This document shows, piece by piece, positions 5,896 to 10,485 of a stretch of 10,485 nucleotides of DNA. The position numbers and the translations under genes are program-made. The stretch is taken from NCBI GenBank assembly GCA_007135895.1, contig SLHZ01000149.1, forward strand, positions 1 to 10,485, given 5' to 3'. Below the pieces are notes generated by a model. That model was not told where the DNA came from and ran no database searches. It saw nothing but the letters and a program-made list of their open reading frames with translations. Numbering within the stretch: position 1 is the stretch's first letter; every line of letters begins with the position of its first letter. The DNA is from Balneolales bacterium. GTDB lineage: Bacteria > Bacteroidota > Rhodothermia > Balneolales > Natronogracilivirgulaceae.

Positions 5896-8800
5896 GTTTA
5901 TCATCGATCAGTATACGCAGGCCGGTGCTGGCATCGGTCATGTCCATAACCATTGTGCTTTTTGGGATACTGGGCTACACAAACCTCGGTGTGCGGGAGT
6001 ACCCCTCGGTGGATCCTCCTGTGGTTACGGTTCAGACCAATTATACCGGAGCCAATGCCGAAGTCATCGAATCCCAGATCACCGAACCTCTTGAAGAGCA
6101 GCTCAATGGCATTGCCGGTATCCGTACCATCACTTCGGTCAGCCGGGAAGGGCGAAGCACCATCACCGTGGAATTTGATCTGAATGTGGACCTGGAAGCT
6201 GCTTCCAATGATGTGCGCGACAGAGTCTCGCGGGCGGTTCGGCGGCTTCCTCCTGATGTCGACAATCCCATTGTCTCCAAAGCAGACGCGGATTCCAGCC
6301 CCATTGTATTCCTGAACGTGCAAAGCGATACAAGGGACCTGCTGCAACTCAGTGAGCTGGCCAATGACGTCTTCAAAGAACGGCTGCAGACAATTCCCGG
6401 AGTCAGTGAAGTGCGAATATGGGGCGAAAAACGCTACTCCATGCGTCTCTGGATGGATCCTGCAAGGATGGCTTCCTACGGCGTTACGGCTGCGGATGTC
6501 CAGAATGCCCTGACGCGCGAAAATGTCGAGCTCCCCTCGGGCCGTGTGGAAGGACTCTTTACGGAGCTGACCATTCGCACCCGAAGCCGGCTGGAGACAC
6601 CGACGGAGTTCAACCGCATGATTATCAAGGAACAGAACGGATCGGTCGTCCGTTTTGAAGATATCGGCCGGGCTGAACTGGCTGCTCAGAATATGCGGAC
6701 CATCCTCAAGCGGGATGGCATCCCGATGGTCGGTGTTGTGCTTATTCCCCAGCCGGGTGCCAATAATATCGCCATCACCGACGAGTTCTACCGGCGGGTG
6801 GAAGAGCTCAGGCGGGATCTGCCCGCCGATGTCCACACCGGCATCGGATTCGATACCACGGAGTTCATCCGTGACTCCATCAGCGAAGTCCAGCAGACCA
6901 TCCTGATCGCCTTCATGCTGGTAGTGGGAATCATCTTCCTGTTCCTGCGTGACTGGCGCACGACCATCATACCGGTTATCGTCATACCCATTGCCATCAT
7001 CGGGTCATTCTTTATCATGTTCGTGGCCGGGTTCTCCATTAACGTACTCACCCTGCTCGGACTGGTTCTGGCGATCGGCCTGGTTGTCGATGACTCCATC
7101 GTGGTGCTCGAAAATATCTATGCCAAGATTGAGCAAGGCATTAATCCGACCCAGGCCGCACTGAAAGGGGTGGGGGAGATCTTCTTTGCCGTCATATCCA
7201 CCACCACTGCCCTGGTGGCGGTCTTTCTGCCGGTGATCTTCCTGGAGGGCCTTACCGGGCGCCTGTTCCGCGAATTTGGCGTCGTCATGGCCGGTGTGGT
7301 CATCATCTCCTCCTTCGTGGCCCTTACTCTCTCGCCCATGCTCTGTTCCCGCATCCTCAAAAGGAGGCAAAAGAAAAACCGGCTCTACCGGATTACGGAA
7401 CCTTTTTTCTTGTGGCTGAACAGTCTCTACAGCGATGCCCTGGCATCATTCATGAAAGTCCGGTGGATGGCTTTTGTCATCATGGCCCTTTCCGCCGCCG
7501 GTATGATGTTTTTCTGGTCCCTGCTGCCGGCTGAACTGGCTCCGCTGGAGGACCGTAGCCGCATTCAGATTTCCGTTTCAGGTCCGGAAGGGGTTACCTT
7601 CGAGTACATGGATTATCATGTGGACCGGATCCTCGAGGGCATCAAAAATGATATTCCCGAATACGAAGCCATCATTTCGGTGACCTCCCCCGGTTTTGGC
7701 GCGGCAAGTTCGGTCAACTCCGCTTTTGTCAACCTGATCCTCAGTGATCCCTCCGAAAGAACGCGGAGCCAGATGGCCATAGCCGATGATCTTTCCGGCA
7801 GGCTGCGTAACTTTACCGGAACACGCAACTTCGTGATTCAGTCCCAGACCATCGGACAGCGCCGCGGCGGCCTGCCGGTGCAGTATGTGCTGCAGGCCCC
7901 CTCTTTTGAACGTCTGGAAGAGATCCTGCCGGCTTTTCTCGATGCCGCTTCGCTCAGACCCGAGCTCTCCATCGTGGACGTAAACCTCAAATTCAACAAG
8001 CCGGAGGTCGAGATCTCCATCGATCGTGAAAGGGCCCGTGAACTCGGTGTATCGGCCCTTGATATCGCACGGACGGTGCAGCTGGCACTGGCGGAACAGC
8101 GATTCGGATTCTTTGTCAGGGACGGAAAGCAGTACGAGGTGATCGGCCAGCTGATAAGGGAGAGCCGGGGCGCTCCCGCCTCCATCCGCAACCTCTATGT
8201 CACCGGCAACAACGGAGCCGCCATTCAACTCGACAACCTGGTCCGCCTTGAAGAGCAAAGCAGCCCGCCTCAGCGTTTCCGGTTCAACCGGTATGTTTCG
8301 GCCACGGTGTCGGCCGGACTCTCCCCCGGGTACTCCCTGGGTGACGGAATCGCCGCCATGGACCAGGTATCCCGCGAGGTGCTTGATGACGCGTTCCGGA
8401 CCGATCTTGCCGGGGCGTCACGTGACTTTGTGGAAAGTGCCGACAGTCTGTTCTTTGCCCTGGTGCTGGCTATTATGCTCATCTATCTGGTGCTGAGCGC
8501 CCAGTTTGAAAGCTTCCGGGACCCCTTTATCATCCTGTTTACCGTTCCACTGGCCATGTTTGGCGCTTTCCTTACCCTGTGGTACTTCCAGCAGACCTTC
8601 AATATTTTCAGCCAGATCGGTATTATCATGCTGGTGGGACTGGTCTCCAAAAATGCCATTTTGATTGTGGAATTTGCCAATCAGCGCAAAGCCCAGGGCA
8701 TGGATATCCTGGATGCGATCACCGACGCCGCGGCTGTTCGCTTTCGCCCCATACTCATGACTTCCCTGTCCACCGTGCTGGGAGTCACCCCCATCGCCCT

Positions 8801-9017
8801 TGCGCTCGGTGCCGGATCGGAAAGCCGGGTATCCATGGGTATCGCCATCATTGGCGGCCTGATCTTTGCCAGTGTGCTCACCCTTTTTGTCATTCCGGCC
8901 ATCTATTCCTATTTCAGTTCACGGACGGTCCCCGCTGCTATTGACGCACAATCAGGCGGGGAAATCCGCTCCGAAACCGAAAAAAGCGTTGATGAGCCGG
9001 AAATGATTGGCAGATAA
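5892..9017 (+). CDS. RND-superfamily efflux pump permease (AcrB/MexB, HAE1-type)
   Basis: A 1041-residue inner-membrane proton/substrate antiporter of the HAE1 type, the usual length of AcrB-like pumps. It forms trimers with the adaptor encoded just upstream and an outer-membrane factor. The family layout is visible: an N-terminal SISIRRPVLASVM cytoplasmic helix and TM1, the first periplasmic loop (about 35-330), TM2-6 (about 335-480), a cytoplasmic amphipathic helix and TM7 (about 500-540), the second periplasmic loop (about 545-855) and TM8-12 (about 858-1012). Proton-relay residues are present: D400 and D401 in GLVVDDSIVVLENI on TM4, and K920 in GLVSKNAILIVEF on TM10. Two tandem halves share the FIRD/FRDP loop pattern. 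The last about 25 residues are a charged cytoplasmic tail. Translation is coupled to the adaptor by ATGA. The DD motif and sequence style fit hydrophobic-compound/drug export rather than heavy-metal (CzcA) pumps. The specific substrate is unknown, and no outer-membrane channel gene is nearby. Confidence 0.95.
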   Translation: MSLSSISIRRPVLASVMSITIVLFGILGYTNLGVREYPSVDPPVVTVQTNYTGANAEVIESQITEPLEEQLNGIAGIRTITSVSREGRSTITVEFDLNVDLEAASNDVRDRVSRAVRRLPPDVDNPIVSKADADSSPIVFLNVQSDTRDLLQLSELANDVFKERLQTIPGVSEVRIWGEKRYSMRLWMDPARMASYGVTAADVQNALTRENVELPSGRVEGLFTELTIRTRSRLETPTEFNRMIIKEQNGSVVRFEDIGRAELAAQNMRTILKRDGIPMVGVVLIPQPGANNIAITDEFYRRVEELRRDLPADVHTGIGFDTTEFIRDSISEVQQTILIAFMLVVGIIFLFLRDWRTTIIPVIVIPIAIIGSFFIMFVAGFSINVLTLLGLVLAIGLVVDDSIVVLENIYAKIEQGINPTQAALKGVGEIFFAVISTTTALVAVFLPVIFLEGLTGRLFREFGVVMAGVVIISSFVALTLSPMLCSRILKRRQKKNRLYRITEPFFLWLNSLYSDALASFMKVRWMAFVIMALSAAGMMFFWSLLPAELAPLEDRSRIQISVSGPEGVTFEYMDYHVDRILEGIKNDIPEYEAIISVTSPGFGAASSVNSAFVNLILSDPSERTRSQMAIADDLSGRLRNFTGTRNFVIQSQTIGQRRGGLPVQYVLQAPSFERLEEILPAFLDAASLRPELSIVDVNLKFNKPEVEISIDRERARELGVSALDIARTVQLALAEQRFGFFVRDGKQYEVIGQLIRESRGAPASIRNLYVTGNNGAAIQLDNLVRLEEQSSPPQRFRFNRYVSATVSAGLSPGYSLGDGIAAMDQVSREVLDDAFRTDLAGASRDFVESADSLFFALVLAIMLIYLVLSAQFESFRDPFIILFTVPLAMFGAFLTLWYFQQTFNIFSQIGIIMLVGLVSKNAILIVEFANQRKAQGMDILDAITDAAAVRFRPILMTSLSTVLGVTPIALALGAGSESRVSMGIAIIGGLIFASVLTLFVIPAIYSYFSSRTVPAAIDAQSGGEIRSETEKSVDEPEMIGR

Positions 9018-9032
9018 TTCCCGTTATACTTA

Positions 9033-9100
9033 TGATTACCTGACTACCTGACTACCTGATTACCTGACTACCTGATTACCTGATCACCGGATTACCGGAT
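9033..9100 (+). repeat. 8-bp tandem repeat array, 8.5 copies, between RND pump and GWxTD gene
   Basis: Eight units of consensus TGAYTACC start at 9033, with degenerate members at the right end (TGATCACC, GGATTACC) and a partial GGAT. The array fills about 70 of the 95 bases between the pump stop (9015-9017) and the next start (9113). Many units hold an in-frame TGA. The last bases before the start are not part of the array. A long-lived array that decays at one edge is the likely history. Confidence 0.92.
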
Positions 9101-9112
9101 AGAAACTGTCAC

Positions 9113-10485
9113 ATGATTCGATCAGCCCACATCCTCCTCCTGGTTGTCCTGTTGATGGCCGCCTGTTCCAGGGCCTTCGATCCGGATGTCCGGACCGGCG
9201 CTCACCTGCGGCTGGCTGAGGGCTATCCGGAAATTATCATATCGGCCATTGCCTACATTGACGACCGGAACCAGCCGGTCATCGATCTGGATCTCGATAT
9301 TATATACGGAAGCCTCATCTACCGCGAACGTGACGGACTGTTCGTGGCTGAAATGACTTTGCAAATCGAGATTTACCGGTTTTTTGATGATTCTGGTGAA
9401 GAATTTGAGCGTATTAAAACCCTCCGGGAACCGCTCTTGGTGGAGCAAAGACACGCTTCCGTCGTAGACAGCCGGGAATCGTTCTCGTGGTCTGACCGGG
9501 TGGCCGTTGAACCCGGGAAATATGCCGTGGTGTTTCAGGTCACCGACGAAACTTCCGACAAACCCGTGCGCAAGCGCGCCCACGTCACGGTAGTCGACCC
9601 CGACCATCATGAACCGAACCTTACCCATATCAAAGTACTGGTTTCCGAAAGACCGGATATACCCGACCTGATACCGCTCAACACCTACAGCATACCCGGC
9701 AATGTGGATACCCTGACCTTCGAGTTCCAGGTTACACGGCCCGAGGATAGTCCACCTCATGCCGTAAGGATGCGTCTGGTTCAGTTTGCATCCGATACCC
9801 TGCCGCCCCGGCCCATGTCGGGTGTCACCCCCACCACCGGCTCCCTGCAGTACAGGGGGATCAACTACAACCGGCGCGATGTCCTGGAATCACAGGAACG
9901 GATCCTGGAACATGAGACCGGTACCATCACCATAGAATACCGTACCGCCCGCCCGCCCCGTGGCAATTACCGTTTCGAAGCGGAGGTCTCAGCACTGGGT
10001 CCGACCGAAGAGGAGTTGCTCTACAAGGCCAGGGACTTCAGTTCCATGAGCAGTAATTTTCCTCATATTATCAGCTCCCGGGAACTGGCCAGCCCGCTGG
10101 TCTACCTCATGCGCAGAAGTGAGTACCGTGATCTGATGGACATCGATGACCGCGACACTCTGAAACATGAAATCGACCGCTTCTGGCTCTCCAATATCGG
10201 TGACATGGAGCGGGCCAGCCGGGTCATCCGCGAATATTACGACCGGGTAGAGCAGGCCAACAAGCAGTTCTCGAACTTCAAAGAGGGCTGGATGACCGAT
10301 ATGGGCATGGTATATGTCCTTTTTGGTCCGCCCTACTACGTAGAGCGATCTCTGGATACCATGGTGTGGATATACGGATACAACCGCGCCGATCCCAGGA
10401 GGGTCTTCTACTTCTACCGTACCCGCATACACAGTGACAGTTATCCTTTCGAACACTATATCCTCCAGAGGCAGAACCATTATCA
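9113..10485 (+). CDS. GWxTD-domain outer-membrane/periplasmic lipoprotein (3' end outside window)
   Basis: The frame is open from ATG 9113 to the window edge, 457 codons with no stop. The N-terminus is a lipoprotein signal: MIRS, a hydrophobic run, then LMAAC with C18 as the lipidated cysteine, so the protein is exported and membrane-anchored. Residues about 25-330 look like beta-rich domains with repeated 'PGKYAVVFQV'-like strands (about 140-150) and 'RGNYRFEAEV'-like strands. A helical region rich in acidic and basic residues covers about 335-390. The GWxTD signature follows: GWMTDMGMVYVLFGPP at 392-407, where G392, W393, T395 and D396 are the defining residues, then YYVERS. This family is widespread in Bacteroidota, Ignavibacteria and Acidobacteriota and has no established function. 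An in-frame stop at 9065 and the signal peptide support ATG 9113, although no Shine-Dalgarno is visible. It is probably expressed separately from the pump. Near-complete: family members are usually a little longer than what is seen here. Confidence 0.85.
   Translation, partial: MIRSAHILLLVVLLMAACSRAFDPDVRTGAHLRLAEGYPEIIISAIAYIDDRNQPVIDLDLDIIYGSLIYRERDGLFVAEMTLQIEIYRFFDDSGEEFERIKTLREPLLVEQRHASVVDSRESFSWSDRVAVEPGKYAVVFQVTDETSDKPVRKRAHVTVVDPDHHEPNLTHIKVLVSERPDIPDLIPLNTYSIPGNVDTLTFEFQVTRPEDSPPHAVRMRLVQFASDTLPPRPMSGVTPTTGSLQYRGINYNRRDVLESQERILEHETGTITIEYRTARPPRGNYRFEAEVSALGPTEEELLYKARDFSSMSSNFPHIISSRELASPLVYLMRRSEYRDLMDIDDRDTLKHEIDRFWLSNIGDMERASRVIREYYDRVEQANKQFSNFKEGWMTDMGMVYVLFGPPYYVERSLDTMVWIYGYNRADPRRVFYFYRTRIHSDSYPFEHYILQRQNHY

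Noticed and set aside
5901..6836. Reverse-strand 311-codon frame inside the RND pump gene
   Set aside because: The + strand frame carries a textbook RND pump with motifs in order; the reverse frame has no recognisable domain and is a composition shadow. The same holds for the reverse frames at 7578-8258 and 3643-4446.
9122..10480. Two reverse-strand frames (9122-9760 and 9989-10480) as genes
   Set aside because: The + strand is open throughout from 9113 with a lipoprotein signal and GWxTD signature, explaining the region; the reverse frames carry no family motif.
1..10485. Insertion sequence, prophage or attachment site
   Set aside because: No transposase, integrase, terminal inverted repeats or tRNA-linked junction is visible; all genes are same-strand housekeeping or transport families.

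Overview
The window looks like chromosomal DNA of a free-living member of the Bacteroidota/FCB group, most likely near Balneolota, Rhodothermota or Ignavibacteria. The evidence is a GWxTD-domain lipoprotein (a family concentrated in these phyla), start codons that mostly lack a Shine-Dalgarno sequence and have A-rich leaders, and moderate GC. I cannot name the genus from the sequence alone. Every clear gene is on the + strand and coding density is high; no gene-free stretch exceeds about 200 bases.

Left part (1-4602): the tail of a GNAT acetyltransferase is followed after 3 bases by a PLP-dependent racemase of the ornithine/alanine racemase (Orr) family. Then come a standalone M23 (LytM-type) metallopeptidase with no export signal, an M20D amidohydrolase, and a full-length alanine racemase with several non-standard active-site residues. 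Two amino-acid racemases beside a peptidoglycan-type endopeptidase fold and an N-acyl-amino-acid hydrolase suggest a D-amino-acid or cell-wall-peptide theme, but that link is inference from gene order.

Middle part (4603-9017): a 192-base spacer with a perfect 7+7 inverted repeat precedes a two-gene tripartite-efflux operon. It encodes a periplasmic adaptor (GTG start) and a 1041-residue AcrB/MexB-type RND pump overlapping it by ATGA. No TolC-like outer membrane factor and no regulator gene is present.

Right part (9018-10485): after a repeat-filled spacer, a GWxTD-domain lipoprotein begins and runs off the window edge.

The most unusual feature is that four of the spacers each hold a different short tandem repeat: 20 bp x2, 13 bp x13.7, 22 bp x2 and 8 bp x8.5. 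Two of these reach the start codon of the next gene. The coding genes all fit known families, and I see no clearly new defence, mobile or RNA-guided system.
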